A stretch of DNA of 64,000 nt, taken from the NCBI RefSeq assembly GCF_016907315.1, contig NZ_JAFBBS010000001.1, positions 2,852,001 through 2,916,000 on the forward strand, in the 5' to 3' direction. Positions 17,152 through 25,820 of this stretch are shown here, piece by piece. Every line of letters starts with the position of its first letter. Position 1 is the stretch's first letter. A program made the position numbers and the translations under genes. Source of the stretch: Microbacterium esteraromaticum. Its GTDB lineage: Bacteria > Actinomycetota > Actinomycetes > Actinomycetales > Microbacteriaceae. The notes beneath the pieces were generated by a model. It saw only the letters and a program-made list of their open reading frames with translations, was not told where the DNA came from and did not search any database.

Positions 17152-18066
17152 GTGACCGACACCCGAGATCTTTTCGACGTCATCCCGCGTGACCAGTTCG
17201 AGGTTCCAGGCAAGAGCCATGGGCTGATCGACGTGGTGCGCTGGCGTTATCTGCTGCGCTTGCTGGTGCATACCGGAGTGACCACCCGCTACCGGAACTC
17301 CGTTCTCGGCTGGACCTGGTCGTACGTGCGTCCGGCGGCGCAGTTCATGGTCTTCTGGGTCGTGCTCGGACTGTTCCTCAACATGAACAGGGGGATACCG
17401 AACTACGCCGTCTACCTGTTCTCCGGCATCGTCGTGATCAACCTCTTCTCGGAGGGGTTCAAGAACGCGACGACGTCGATCGTGGGAAACGCGGCCCTGG
17501 TTCGCAAGGTGTTCCTGCCCCGTCAGCTGTTCGCCGTGTCCGCCATTGCCGTTGCGTTCGTGCACTTCCTTCCGCAGGTGGGGCTCCTTCTGCTCGTGTG
17601 CCTGCTCATGGGGTGGGCGACGCACGTGTCCCTTCTCGCGGTGGGCGCCATCCTTGCGGGAATGCTCATCGTCATGCTGTTCTCGCTCGGCCTCGGATTG
17701 TTCTTCGGGGCGGTCAATGTGCGGTTCCGCGATGCCGAGAACATCGTCGAGCTGATGCTGCTCCTCGCCACCTGGGCATCCCCGGTGCTGTACGCCTGGA
17801 CCATGGTCGAGACAGCTGTGGTGGAGAAGCTGCACTGGCCGTCCTGGCTCGTGGAGCTGTACATGCTCAACCCCATCACCCAGGGCGTGGAACTCTTCCA
17901 CTTCGCGTTCTGGCTCCCGGTGTCCGAGGGAATGGGCGGAATGGTTCCCGTGCCCCCGGATCTGGCGTGGAACACGCTGTGGACCTTCCTGATCTCGGTC
18001 GGCACGCTGCTGCTGGGGCAACTGGTGTTCCGCCGTCTCGAGGGAAGGTTCGCACAGGATCTATGA
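17152..18066 (+). CDS. ABC-2 type polysaccharide exporter permease (Wzm type)
   Basis: A 304-residue integral membrane protein with the Wzm/TagG layout: an N-terminal amphipathic region, then RYRNSVLGWTWSYVRPAAQF (the family's R-x-S-xLG-x-W motif before TM1) and about six transmembrane helices. With the ATPase encoded next it should move an undecaprenyl-linked glycan across the membrane. GTG 17152 has a purine-rich GTGAGTGGGA upstream; GTG 17140 is an in-frame alternative. The stop overlaps the ATPase start (ATGA). Proximity to the leg genes suggests a legionaminic-acid-containing cargo. Confidence 0.88.
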   Translation: MTDTRDLFDVIPRDQFEVPGKSHGLIDVVRWRYLLRLLVHTGVTTRYRNSVLGWTWSYVRPAAQFMVFWVVLGLFLNMNRGIPNYAVYLFSGIVVINLFSEGFKNATTSIVGNAALVRKVFLPRQLFAVSAIAVAFVHFLPQVGLLLLVCLLMGWATHVSLLAVGAILAGMLIVMLFSLGLGLFFGAVNVRFRDAENIVELMLLLATWASPVLYAWTMVETAVVEKLHWPSWLVELYMLNPITQGVELFHFAFWLPVSEGMGGMVPVPPDLAWNTLWTFLISVGTLLLGQLVFRRLEGRFAQDL

Positions 18067-18800
18067 CAAGCAAGACGGCTGACAAGCCCAGCATCATCAT
18101 CGACGGTGTCCGCAAGACGTTCACGCTCAACCATGCCTTCTCGTTGAAGGACACCGTTGTCGCATGGATTCGCAGGCGTAAGACGACCAGCACCTTCGCG
18201 GCGCTCAAGGGCGTCGACCTCGTCATCGGGGAGGGCGAATCGGTCGCCATCCTCGGGATGAACGGCTCCGGCAAATCGACCCTGCTGAAACTGATCTCCG
18301 GCGTGATGGAACCGGACGACGGCGAGGTGCTGACCCGCGGACGAGTCGCCGGTCTCATCGAGGTCGGCGCGGGGTTCCATCCCGAGCTGTCGGGGCGCGA
18401 GAACGTCTTCCTCAACGCCGCGATCCTCGGCATGAAGAAGGACGAGATCGAAGCGCGCTATGACGACATCGTCGCATTCAGCGAGATCGAGCAGTTCATC
18501 GACCAGGAGGTGAAGCACTACTCCTCGGGCATGTTCATGCGTCTTGCGTTCTCCGTGGCCATCCACGTCGAGCTGGACGTGCTTCTCGTCGACGAGATCC
18601 TCTCCGTCGGCGACGCCCCGTTCCGGGAGAAGTGCCGCCTCAAGTTCGAAGAGCTCATCGCCGCAGGCAAGACCCTCGTGGTCGTCAGTCACGATATGGA
18701 GATGGTGCGCGAACTGTGCACCCGCGGCGTCGTGATCTCCAAGGGCGAGGTCATATACGACGGTGAAGTCGAGGGCGCGATCGCGCTGGTGGACGCGTGA
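18063..18800 (+). CDS. ABC polysaccharide exporter ATPase (Wzt type)
   Basis: 245-residue ATPase partner of the permease just upstream. Walker A is GMNGSGKST, the Q-loop region reads GLIEVGAGFHPELSGRENV as in Wzt/TagH proteins, the ABC signature is HYSSGMFMRLAF, and Walker B is VLLVDEILSVGD. It ends soon after the nucleotide-binding domain, so the C-terminal carbohydrate-binding domain of O9a-type Wzt is absent; export probably does not depend on recognising a modified chain end. It overlaps the permease by 4 bases and touches the next start (TGATG). It is a paralogue of the ATPase at 42663. Confidence 0.92.
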   Translation: MTSKTADKPSIIIDGVRKTFTLNHAFSLKDTVVAWIRRRKTTSTFAALKGVDLVIGEGESVAILGMNGSGKSTLLKLISGVMEPDDGEVLTRGRVAGLIEVGAGFHPELSGRENVFLNAAILGMKKDEIEARYDDIVAFSEIEQFIDQEVKHYSSGMFMRLAFSVAIHVELDVLLVDEILSVGDAPFREKCRLKFEELIAAGKTLVVVSHDMEMVRELCTRGVVISKGEVIYDGEVEGAIALVDA

Positions 18801-20728
18801 TGGGGGAGTGGGTGGCCGCGCTGCCCGTGTCGATCGTCATCCTGCTGCTCCTCTTCGTTCCCGGTGTCGCCGCGTTGCGCGGTGCCGGGGTGCGCGGATT
18901 GGCGCTCTTCGCCTTCGCTCCGCTGCTGTCGGTCGCGGGGATCGCTGTTGCGGCGCTCGCACTGGGCGCCGCGCGGATCCCCTGGTCGCCGGTCAGCCTC
19001 GGCGCGTTTCTCCTCCTGCTCGTCGTGCTCGCGTGGATCCTGGGGCGCGTGCTCGGTCGCCCGGCGGATGACGCGGGCAGCCGCACCGAGACGCGCCGCT
19101 GGTTGCTTCCTCTCGGTCTCGGTCTGGGCGTCCTGTTCGGGGCGTGGAGACTGATCGCCTACATCCAGGACCCCGTCGGCATCTCGCAGACGAATGATGC
19201 CGTGTTCCACATGAACGCGATCCGCTACATCCTCGACAGCGGCAACGCCTCGTCACTGCACATCAGCGGAGTCATCGGCGGCGAGGGCTTCTACCCCGGG
19301 GCCTGGCACGCTGTGGTGTCAGCCGCAGTCGCCGTCACGGGCGCGCCGATTCCTCTCGCCGCGAACTCGTTCACGGTGGTGATCGGCGCGGTCATCTGGC
19401 CGCTCGGACTCGCGTGGCTGACCCGAGCGCTCACAGGATCGGCGCGCATTGCCGGGATCGCCGCCGTCCTCTCCGGTGCGCTTCAGCTGTACCCCCTCCT
19501 CATGTTCCAGTGGGGCGTGCTCTTCCCCAATGCGCTGTCGGTGGCGCTGCTTCCCGCGGCGGTGGCCGTCGTGATGGTGCTCCCGTTGTGGCATCGGCCC
19601 GGTGATGCGCTGCGATCGTGGGTCAGGGGCGTGCTGTTCGTCGGCATCGCGCTTGCTGCGCTCGCCCTGGCGCAACCGGCGGCACTGCCCGTGTGGGGCC
19701 TCGTCTGCGTGATCTGGTTCACGGATCGGCTGCTCCGTGCCCGGATCGGCCTTCGCCTGGCTACCCGGATCGCACTCATCGTCATCGGCTGGGTGGCAGT
19801 GGGCGTCGCGTGGCTGCTCCTCGCAGGAGGCACAGGCGGATCGCATTGGCCGCCCTTCCGTTCGAAGTTCGAGGCGATCGCCGACGTCCTCCTGAACTCT
19901 CAGCTGCGGGTCGCGCCGGCATGGGGCATCACCCTGCTGATGCTGGTGGGCATCTTCTTCGTCGTCCGAGCACCGGCACTGCGGTGGTTCGGTGTCGTGT
20001 GGCTCGCGCTGTCGGTCCTCTACGGACTGGTCTCGTCCGTGGGCATGCCGCTGGTCAGAGACGTGCTGCTCGCTCCGTGGTACGCCGACCCGTATCGTGT
20101 AGCGGCGTTCGCGCCGCTCGCGGTGATCCCGCTGGCCGCGCTGGGGCTGGATCTTCTGGTGGGCTGGGCCGCTCGCGCTCGCCGGCACGACGAGGGCCCG
20201 GTGCGGTCCGTCGCCGGCATCGCCGTCGCGGCCGTGGGCATGCTGCTCATCGTGTGCCTCAGACCGGTGCCGATGCCCGCATTCCTCGAGGGCACGTACG
20301 ACGCGGAGTCGCGCTACATCACGGCCGACGACACCTACCTGAACGTGGATGAGCGTTCGCTTCTCGAAGCGCTTCCCGAATACGTCGAGCCGGGCTCACG
20401 AGTCATCGCCAACCCGAGCAGCGGAGCCGGGTTCGGGTACATGCTCAGCGGCGTCGATGTCTTCCCCCGCACCTGGTCGCCTCCGCGGAGCGCTGCCTGG
20501 GCCACCATCGCGTCCTCGCTCCGGGACGTCGGCACGGATGCCGAGGTCTGCGCAGCGCTGGATGCGTACGGGCACCCGGAATACGTCCTGGACTTCGGAC
20601 CGGGCGAGAGGGCTCCAGGCCGATTCCGTATGCCCGGCATGACGGACTTCTCGGGCAAACCCGGATTCGAGCAGGTCGCCGAGCGCGGTGACGTGTCGCT
20701 CTGGCGGATCACCGCCTGCGCACGCTGA
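18800..20728 (+). CDS. DUF6541-like polytopic membrane protein
   Basis: About 642 residues, mostly hydrophobic, with perhaps 12-14 transmembrane helices in residues 1-480 (for example VSIVILLLLFVPGVAAL at the start and IAVAAVGMLLIVCLR near 480), then a ~150-residue extracytoplasmic tail with YITADDTYLNVDERSLLEAL and FPRTWSP. This is the pattern of the actinobacterial DUF6541 group, usually found beside glycosyltransferases and resembling GT-C enzymes (membrane glycosyltransferases using polyprenyl-phosphate sugars). A GT-C role is suggested by topology and by the GT2/DUF2304 pair directly downstream, not proven. ATG 18800 overlaps the previous stop (TGATG); GTG 18797 is equivalent. Confidence 0.7.
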   Translation: MGEWVAALPVSIVILLLLFVPGVAALRGAGVRGLALFAFAPLLSVAGIAVAALALGAARIPWSPVSLGAFLLLLVVLAWILGRVLGRPADDAGSRTETRRWLLPLGLGLGVLFGAWRLIAYIQDPVGISQTNDAVFHMNAIRYILDSGNASSLHISGVIGGEGFYPGAWHAVVSAAVAVTGAPIPLAANSFTVVIGAVIWPLGLAWLTRALTGSARIAGIAAVLSGALQLYPLLMFQWGVLFPNALSVALLPAAVAVVMVLPLWHRPGDALRSWVRGVLFVGIALAALALAQPAALPVWGLVCVIWFTDRLLRARIGLRLATRIALIVIGWVAVGVAWLLLAGGTGGSHWPPFRSKFEAIADVLLNSQLRVAPAWGITLLMLVGIFFVVRAPALRWFGVVWLALSVLYGLVSSVGMPLVRDVLLAPWYADPYRVAAFAPLAVIPLAALGLDLLVGWAARARRHDEGPVRSVAGIAVAAVGMLLIVCLRPVPMPAFLEGTYDAESRYITADDTYLNVDERSLLEALPEYVEPGSRVIANPSSGAGFGYMLSGVDVFPRTWSPPRSAAWATIASSLRDVGTDAEVCAALDAYGHPEYVLDFGPGERAPGRFRMPGMTDFSGKPGFEQVAERGDVSLWRITACAR

Positions 20729-20750
20729 CCGCACCTGCGTCAGTCGTGCG
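20719..20750. terminator. Bidirectional terminator between convergent genes
   Basis: CGCACG+CTGAC pairs with GTCAG+CGTGCG (one bulged T) around a 9-base loop. The hairpin spans both stop codons of the convergent genes ending at 20728 and 20740. Confidence 0.55.
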
Positions 20751-21096
20751 GGCGACGGCGGTCCGACTCGAGCTGCTCGGCCTCCAAAAGCGCGATCTTC
20801 CGTGCCAGCAGAGTCAGCTGGCGCTGCAACGCGATGTTGCGGCGGTACTGCGTGTAGACGAACGCCAGGAAGATCATGATGAGGCCGTAGAGGACGAGGT
20901 CCGTGCCGCGTCCGACGCCGACCAGGTTCGCCAGCCAGGACAGCCACTGCGGGAAGAGCACGGATGCCACTGCGACGACGACGAACAGCATCATGAGCAG
21001 TCGACGGATCGCCAGGTGGCTGTCGGCGCCCGTGCGGCGCATCATGAAGGCGGCGAGGACGACGATCGCCGTGATCAGGAGGATCTGGATCCACAT
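20740..21096 (-). CDS. DUF2304 small membrane protein
   Basis: 118 residues with three predicted transmembrane helices (IQILLITAIVVLAAFMM; RLLMMLFVVVAVASVLF; TDLVLYGLIMIFLAFVYTQ) followed by a charged, coiled-coil-prone tail (LQRQLTLLARKIALLEAEQL). DUF2304 proteins are nearly always encoded next to a GT2 polyprenyl-phosphate sugar transferase, as here (3-base gap), and are thought to be its membrane partner. The gene is on the minus strand and converges with the DUF6541 gene. Confidence 0.85.
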   Translation of the reverse strand: MWIQILLITAIVVLAAFMMRRTGADSHLAIRRLLMMLFVVVAVASVLFPQWLSWLANLVGVGRGTDLVLYGLIMIFLAFVYTQYRRNIALQRQLTLLARKIALLEAEQLESDRRRPHD

Positions 21097-21099
21097 GGG

Positions 21100-21798
21100 T
21101 CACCTCACCACCAGATCTACGAGGATGTTGACGGAGTTGAGCACGCTCTGACCTTTGGCCTTCGAGTAGTCGGTGTACAGGAGTTCGACCGGATACTCCC
21201 TCCAGGGGAGGCCGGTGCGACCCAGCTCCAGCACGATCTCCGTTGCATGCGCCATGCGGTCCTGCTTCAGATCGAGATGCTGAGCCGCGTCCCTTCGGAT
21301 CACTCGAAGGCCGTTATGGGCATCGGTCAGCTTGAGGCTGGTGGTGAGATTCGTGACCCACACCGCCGTCTTCAGCACGACCTTCTTGATCCATCCCGGA
21401 TCTGTCCTGTCATCGAGGAAGCGCGAGCCGAAGACGATCGCCATACCGTCTTCGCGGGCCAGGTGCAGCATGCCGAGGGCGTCTTCGATCCGATGCTGGC
21501 CATCCGCATCGAAGGTGACGATGAAGTCGCAGTCGGGGTGCTGAAGAGCGAAGGAGATACCGGTCTGCAGCGCGGCGCCCTGGCCGAGGTTCACGGGGTG
21601 TTCGACGAGGATCGCACCCGCCTGGGCGGCGGCCGCCCCTGAACCGTCGGTGGAGCCGTCGTCCACGCAGACGACGTGCGTGAACCTCTCTCGCAGCGCG
21701 GTGATCACGCCGCCGATCACCGAAGCCTCGTTGTAGAGAGGGATGACGACCCAAGCGCGATCGTCTGGGGTGTATGGCGCGGGAACGCTCGAGGACAT
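21100..21798 (-). CDS. GT2 glycosyltransferase, polyprenyl-phosphate sugar synthase type
   Basis: A 232-residue GT-A enzyme with VVIPLYNEASVIGGVI, the VDDGSTDG donor site, GQGAALQTGI and the metal-binding DADGQHR. This is the DPM1/DPG-synthase arrangement, in which a nucleotide sugar is used to charge a polyprenyl phosphate for use outside the membrane. It lacks its own membrane segments; the DUF2304 protein encoded 3 bases downstream probably supplies the anchor. The product could feed the GT-C-like DUF6541 protein encoded convergently. A CACAAT box 6 bases before the ATG is compatible with leaderless expression. Confidence 0.85.
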   Translation of the reverse strand: MSSSVPAPYTPDDRAWVVIPLYNEASVIGGVITALRERFTHVVCVDDGSTDGSGAAAAQAGAILVEHPVNLGQGAALQTGISFALQHPDCDFIVTFDADGQHRIEDALGMLHLAREDGMAIVFGSRFLDDRTDPGWIKKVVLKTAVWVTNLTTSLKLTDAHNGLRVIRRDAAQHLDLKQDRMAHATEIVLELGRTGLPWREYPVELLYTDYSKAKGQSVLNSVNILVDLVVR

Positions 21799-21853
21799 GA
21801 TTCCATTGTGTCAGGTGTGCTCGTGGACACCGTGAACGTACCGGTGAGGCGGA

Positions 21854-23041
21854 ATGACGAGAAGACGACGCGTGGCGGTTGCGACCAGGCTGTTCACGCC
21901 CGAGGTCACAGCGGCGAGTTTTCGGATGGATGCTCTGGTTCGCGCACTCGCGGCGGAAGACGACGTCACGGTCCTGACGACCCGGCCCCCATCCGGCGCA
22001 GGCACGTCGACCGAGTATGGGCCGGACCGCGTGCGGGTCCGCAGGTGGCCGGTGCTCCGTGACGCCTCTGGAGCGATCCGCGGCTACGTGCAGTACATGT
22101 CCTTCGACGTCCCACTCGTCCTGCGGCTGCTGCTGAGCAGGTCCGATGTCATCGTGGCCGAGGCGCCGCCGACCACCGGATGCGTCGCCGCGATCATCGG
22201 TGGGCTCCTGCGTCGGCCGTTGGTCTACTACCCGGGAGACGTGTGGTCCGATGCCGTCGCCTCGACGGACGCGCCTGCGTGGGTCGTTCGTGTGATGACG
22301 GCGGTCGAGCGCTTCGTGATCCGTCGATCGGAGCGAGTGATCGCCGTCTCGCCCGAGGTGCGCGACAGGCTCGTGGCGCTCGGTGCGGCGGCATCCGCCG
22401 TGCGCGAAGTGGGGAACGGCATAGACACGGCCGTGTTCCATCCTGGCGTGGAGTCCGCGCGGGCTGACCGTCCGTACTTCGTCTACACGGGGACGATGTC
22501 GGAGTGGCAGCGGCCGGACGTCTTCATCCGGGCGCTCGCCGCGATTCCCGAGGCCGACGCGGAGATCCGCTTCTTCGGGCAGGGTTCTGCCGAGAAGGAT
22601 CTGCGCGTGCTCGCGCAGGAGCTGCTGCCCGGCCGGGTTCATTTCGGAGGCGTCGTGCCGCCGCAGGCGTCCGCCTCATGGATCCGCGGCGCGGTCGCGG
22701 CTCTGGTGAGCATCGTGCCCGGCATCGGATACGACTTCGCTCGGCCGACCAAGACCTACGCGGCTGCGGCAGTCGGCACGCCTGTGCTCTTCGCCGGCCC
22801 GCGGACCGGCGCCGAGCTGGTCGGCTCGGCCGGTCTCGGAGAGGCCAGTGAGTTCACCGTCGAGGCCGTCGCCTCGGCGATGAGAGCTCTGCTCGCGCAG
22901 GCGGCCGACGGCACGACAGAGCGGATGCGAACACGGCGCGCGGAATGGGCTGCCGAGAACGTGTCCTGGACCAGGGTCGGAGCGCGGGCGGCGGAGGTCG
23001 TGCAGGGCGTCCTCCGAGGAACGGCAGACGCCGGCAGGTAG
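21854..23041 (+). CDS. GT4 glycosyltransferase (WbuB-like)
   Basis: 395 residues, GT-B fold. The N-terminal domain has TRLFTPEVTAASFRMDALV, typical of WbuB/fucosamine-transferase-like GT4 proteins, and a hydrophobic segment near GCVAAIIGGLLRRPLVYY that may bind the membrane. The donor domain contains FVYTGTMSEWQRPDVFIRAL, IRFFGQGSAEKDL and the late stretch PTKTYAAAAVGTPVLFAG. It is divergent from the GT2/DUF2304 pair and ends 46 bases before wbpD. It may add the aminosugar made by the wbp genes; donor specificity is not readable. Confidence 0.82.
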   Translation: MTRRRRVAVATRLFTPEVTAASFRMDALVRALAAEDDVTVLTTRPPSGAGTSTEYGPDRVRVRRWPVLRDASGAIRGYVQYMSFDVPLVLRLLLSRSDVIVAEAPPTTGCVAAIIGGLLRRPLVYYPGDVWSDAVASTDAPAWVVRVMTAVERFVIRRSERVIAVSPEVRDRLVALGAAASAVREVGNGIDTAVFHPGVESARADRPYFVYTGTMSEWQRPDVFIRALAAIPEADAEIRFFGQGSAEKDLRVLAQELLPGRVHFGGVVPPQASASWIRGAVAALVSIVPGIGYDFARPTKTYAAAAVGTPVLFAGPRTGAELVGSAGLGEASEFTVEAVASAMRALLAQAADGTTERMRTRRAEWAAENVSWTRVGARAAEVVQGVLRGTADAGR

Positions 23042-23044
23042 AAT
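23039..23044 (+). promoter_or_regulatory. -10 box for the wbpD-wbpE-wbpB run
   Basis: TAGAAT overlaps the stop codon of the upstream gene (TAG). With the strong AAGGAGCAGA ribosome site before GTG 23088 it gives a short leader of roughly 36 bases, unlike the leaderless genes around it. Confidence 0.45.
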
Positions 23045-23087
23045 CGAGGGCGGTGCCACTCGGCGCCGATAGCGCTCAAGGAGCAGA

Positions 23088-23699
23088 GTGACTGAGAATT
23101 CCCGTGTGCGGATCGTGGACTCCGCCGACGTCTCCGCCGACGCCACGATCGGCGACGGCTCCTCCATCTGGCACCTCGCACAGGTCCGCGAGGGAGTGCA
23201 GATGGGACAGAACTGCATCGTGGGACGCGGCGCGTACATCGGCACCGGCGTCGAGATGGGCGACAACTGCAAGGTGCAGAACTATGCGCTCGTCTACGAG
23301 CCGGCCAAGCTCGCCGACGGAGTGTTCATCGGGCCCGCCGTCGTGCTCACCAACGACACCTACCCACGGGCCATCAACGCCGACGGCAGCCTGAAGAGCG
23401 CGCACGACTGGGAGCCGGTCGGCGTGACGATCGAGAAGGGCGCCGCGATCGGCGCACGCTCGACCTGCGTGGCACCCGTGACCATCGGCGCCTGGGCGAC
23501 AGTCGCCGCGGGCGCCGTGGTCGTCAAGGACGTTCCCGCCTACGCCCTGGTCGCCGGCGTGCCGGCGCGCCGGATCGGATGGGTGGGGGAGTCGGGCGTC
23601 CCGCTCGTCGCGGGCGACGACGCAGGCACCTGGGTCTGCCCGGCCACGGGTGACCGCTTCATCGAGATCAACGGAACACTGACCAAGGAGGCCGCGTGA
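23088..23699 (+). CDS. wbpD: UDP-2-acetamido-3-amino-glucuronate N-acetyltransferase, WbpD-like
   Basis: 203-residue left-handed beta-helix enzyme. SIWHLAQVREGVQMGQNC and the run of hexapeptides up to about residue 150 match WbpD, which acetylates the 3-amino group of UDP-GlcNAc(3NH2)A; ALVYEPAKLADGVFIGPAVVLTNDTYPRA carries the expected active-site region. GTG 23088 has a good Shine-Dalgarno site (AAGGAG, 5 bases upstream). The gene overlaps wbpE by four bases. In Pseudomonas the products are made in the order WbpA, WbpB, WbpE, WbpD, WbpI; three of those genes are contiguous here. Confidence 0.88.
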   Translation: MTENSRVRIVDSADVSADATIGDGSSIWHLAQVREGVQMGQNCIVGRGAYIGTGVEMGDNCKVQNYALVYEPAKLADGVFIGPAVVLTNDTYPRAINADGSLKSAHDWEPVGVTIEKGAAIGARSTCVAPVTIGAWATVAAGAVVVKDVPAYALVAGVPARRIGWVGESGVPLVAGDDAGTWVCPATGDRFIEINGTLTKEAA

Positions 23700-24793
23700 G
23701 CGAGTTCATTCCCCCGGCGAAGCCGATCATCGGCGACGAGGAGCGCGACGCCGTCGATCGCGTCATGCGCAGCGGCATGGTCGCACAGGGACCGGAGGTC
23801 GCGGCATTCGAGGCGGAGTTCTCCGCCCATTTCGTGCCGGGGCGCCCCTCGGTCGCGGTGAACTCCGGCACCGCCGGCCTTCATCTCGGTCTGCTGGCGG
23901 CCGGTGTCGGTGCGGGGGATGAGGTCATCGTCCCGTCGTTCACCTTCGCGGCGACGGGCAACTCGGTCGCGCTGACCGGCGGCACGCCGGTGTTCGTCGA
24001 TATCGAGCCCGAGACGTTCACTCTCGACCCCGAGGCGGTTGAGGCGGCGATCACTCCTCGGACGAAGGGCATCCTGCCCGTCCACCTGTACGGTCACCCG
24101 GCGCGCATGCGCGAGCTCGAGAAGCTGGCTGCCGACCGTGGAGTCGCGCTGTACGAGGACGCCGCACAGGCGCACGGCGCCTCGCTCGACGGCCGTCCCG
24201 TCGGATCGTTCGGCGAGTTCGCGATGTTCAGCCTCTACCCGACCAAGAACATGACCAGCGGCGAGGGCGGAATGGTCACGACCGCGACCGACGACATCGC
24301 GCGCCGGGTGAAGCTGCTGCGCAACCAGGGCATGGAGCGTCAGTACGAGAACGAGGTGATCGGGTTCAACGCCCGCATGACCGACATCCACGCCGCGATC
24401 GGCCGCGTGCAGCTGACGAAGGTGGATGCCTGGACCAGGACGCGTCAGCAGAACGCCGCCTTCCTCGACACCAATCTGCAGGGCGTCGTTGTCCCGCCGG
24501 TCGCCGACGGAGCCGTGCACGTGTACCACCAGTACACCGTGCGCGTCTCCGAGGACCGGGATGGCTTCGTCGCGGCGCTGAAGGCCGAGCACAACGTCGG
24601 CGCGGGTGTCTACTACCCGATCCCGAACCACCGTCTGCCCTCACTGGCGCCGTACGCCCCGGGTCTCGATCTGCCCGTGACCGAGCAGGCGGCCAGGGAG
24701 GTCGTGTCGCTCCCTGTCCACCCGTCGCTGTCGCAGGCGGACCTCGAGCGCATCGTCACCGCGGTCAACACCGTCGCGAAGGCAGGCGCCTGA
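23696..24793 (+). CDS. wbpE: UDP-3-keto-GlcNAcA aminotransferase, WbpE-like
   Basis: 365-residue DegT/DnrJ aminotransferase. The PLP lysine is K184 in FSLYPTKNMTSGEGGM, the WbpE-type motif, and LYEDAAQAHGA positions the cofactor. NAVNSGTAGLH-like residues (AVNSGTAGLHLGLL) bind the phosphate. It would transfer an amino group to C3 of the keto sugar made by WbpB. The GTG start overlaps wbpD and the stop overlaps wbpB by one base, so the three are translated together. Confidence 0.9.
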   Translation: MSEFIPPAKPIIGDEERDAVDRVMRSGMVAQGPEVAAFEAEFSAHFVPGRPSVAVNSGTAGLHLGLLAAGVGAGDEVIVPSFTFAATGNSVALTGGTPVFVDIEPETFTLDPEAVEAAITPRTKGILPVHLYGHPARMRELEKLAADRGVALYEDAAQAHGASLDGRPVGSFGEFAMFSLYPTKNMTSGEGGMVTTATDDIARRVKLLRNQGMERQYENEVIGFNARMTDIHAAIGRVQLTKVDAWTRTRQQNAAFLDTNLQGVVVPPVADGAVHVYHQYTVRVSEDRDGFVAALKAEHNVGAGVYYPIPNHRLPSLAPYAPGLDLPVTEQAAREVVSLPVHPSLSQADLERIVTAVNTVAKAGA

Positions 24794-25776
24794 TGGCGCT
24801 GCGCGCCGGTCTGCTCGGCGTCGGCATGATGGGACGTCATCACGCCCGCGTGCTGCGTGAGCTCGAGGGGGTGGACCTCGTCGCCATCGCCGACCCCGGC
24901 GGCGACCCTCATGGTGTCGCCGGCGACCTCGAGGTGCTGCCGGACATCGACGCGCTGATCGCCGCTGGCATCGACATCGCCGTCGTCGCCGTGCCGACTC
25001 GTTTCCACGAGGACGCGGCGCTGAAGCTCGCCTCCGCGCGCGTGCACACGCTCGTCGAGAAGCCGATCGCTCACTCGCTCGAAGCCGGTCAGCGCATGGT
25101 CGATGCGTTCGCCGCGGCCGGTCTGGTCGGAGCGGTAGGGCACATCGAGCGCTTCAACCCGGCGCTGCAGGAGCTGCGTCGCCGTATCGAGGGCGGAGAG
25201 CTGGGGGGGGTCTATCAGGTCGTCACCCGGCGCCAGGGCCCCTTCCCCTCGCGCATCGCCGATGTCGGCGTCGCAAAGGACCTCGCCTCGCACGACGTCG
25301 ACCTGACGGCGTGGGTCGTGCAGTCCGACTACGACCGCGTCTTCGCGCAGACGGCCTTCAAGTCCGGACGCGAGTTCGAGGACATGATCACCATCACCGG
25401 GCGGACGAAGTCCGGGGTGATCGTGAACAACATCGTCAACTGGCTGTCGCCGATGAAGGAGCGCGTCACCGTCGTCACGGGCGAGAAGGGCGCGTTCGTG
25501 GCGGACACGTCCACCGGAGACCTGACGTTCTACGCCAACGGCACGATCCCTCTCGAATGGGAGTCCGTCTCTTCGTTCCGCGGCGTGTCGGAGGGTGACG
25601 TCACCCGGTACGCCTTCGCCAAGCGCGAGCCGCTGAAGGTCGAGCACGAGGCCTTCCGCGACGCCGTGCTCGGGCAGCAGACCGACGTCGTCACCATGGA
25701 GCAGGGGCAGCGCACCCTCGCGGTCGTCGAGGCTGCGCTGGAGTCCGCGCGCGCCGGGGAATCGGTAACCCTGTGA
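24793..25776 (+). CDS. wbpB: UDP-GlcNAcA 3-dehydrogenase, WbpB-like (Gfo/Idh/MocA)
   Basis: 327-residue NAD-dependent oxidoreductase with the Rossmann motif GLLGVGMMGRHHARVL at the start, the EKPIAHS motif whose Lys is catalytic in this superfamily, and GHIERFNPAL, a hallmark of WbpB-type enzymes. It oxidises C3 of the hexuronic acid so that WbpE can aminate it. A run of eight G residues at 25203-25210 lies inside the gene; in the present sequence it is in frame. The stop is followed by a perfect hairpin. Confidence 0.88.
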   Translation: MALRAGLLGVGMMGRHHARVLRELEGVDLVAIADPGGDPHGVAGDLEVLPDIDALIAAGIDIAVVAVPTRFHEDAALKLASARVHTLVEKPIAHSLEAGQRMVDAFAAAGLVGAVGHIERFNPALQELRRRIEGGELGGVYQVVTRRQGPFPSRIADVGVAKDLASHDVDLTAWVVQSDYDRVFAQTAFKSGREFEDMITITGRTKSGVIVNNIVNWLSPMKERVTVVTGEKGAFVADTSTGDLTFYANGTIPLEWESVSSFRGVSEGDVTRYAFAKREPLKVEHEAFRDAVLGQQTDVVTMEQGQRTLAVVEAALESARAGESVTL

Positions 25777-25778
25777 CC

Positions 25779-25799
25779 TCCGACGGGTACCCCGTCGGA
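25779..25799 (+). terminator. Perfect hairpin after wbpB
   Basis: A 9-bp perfect stem (TCCGACGGG/CCCGTCGGA) with a 3-base loop, 2 bases after the wbpB stop. It suggests termination or attenuation here and that the next gene starts at GTG 25821, not at GTG 25773. Confidence 0.55.
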
Positions 25800-25820
25800 C
25801 GCAGTGAAGGTGGATCTGAA

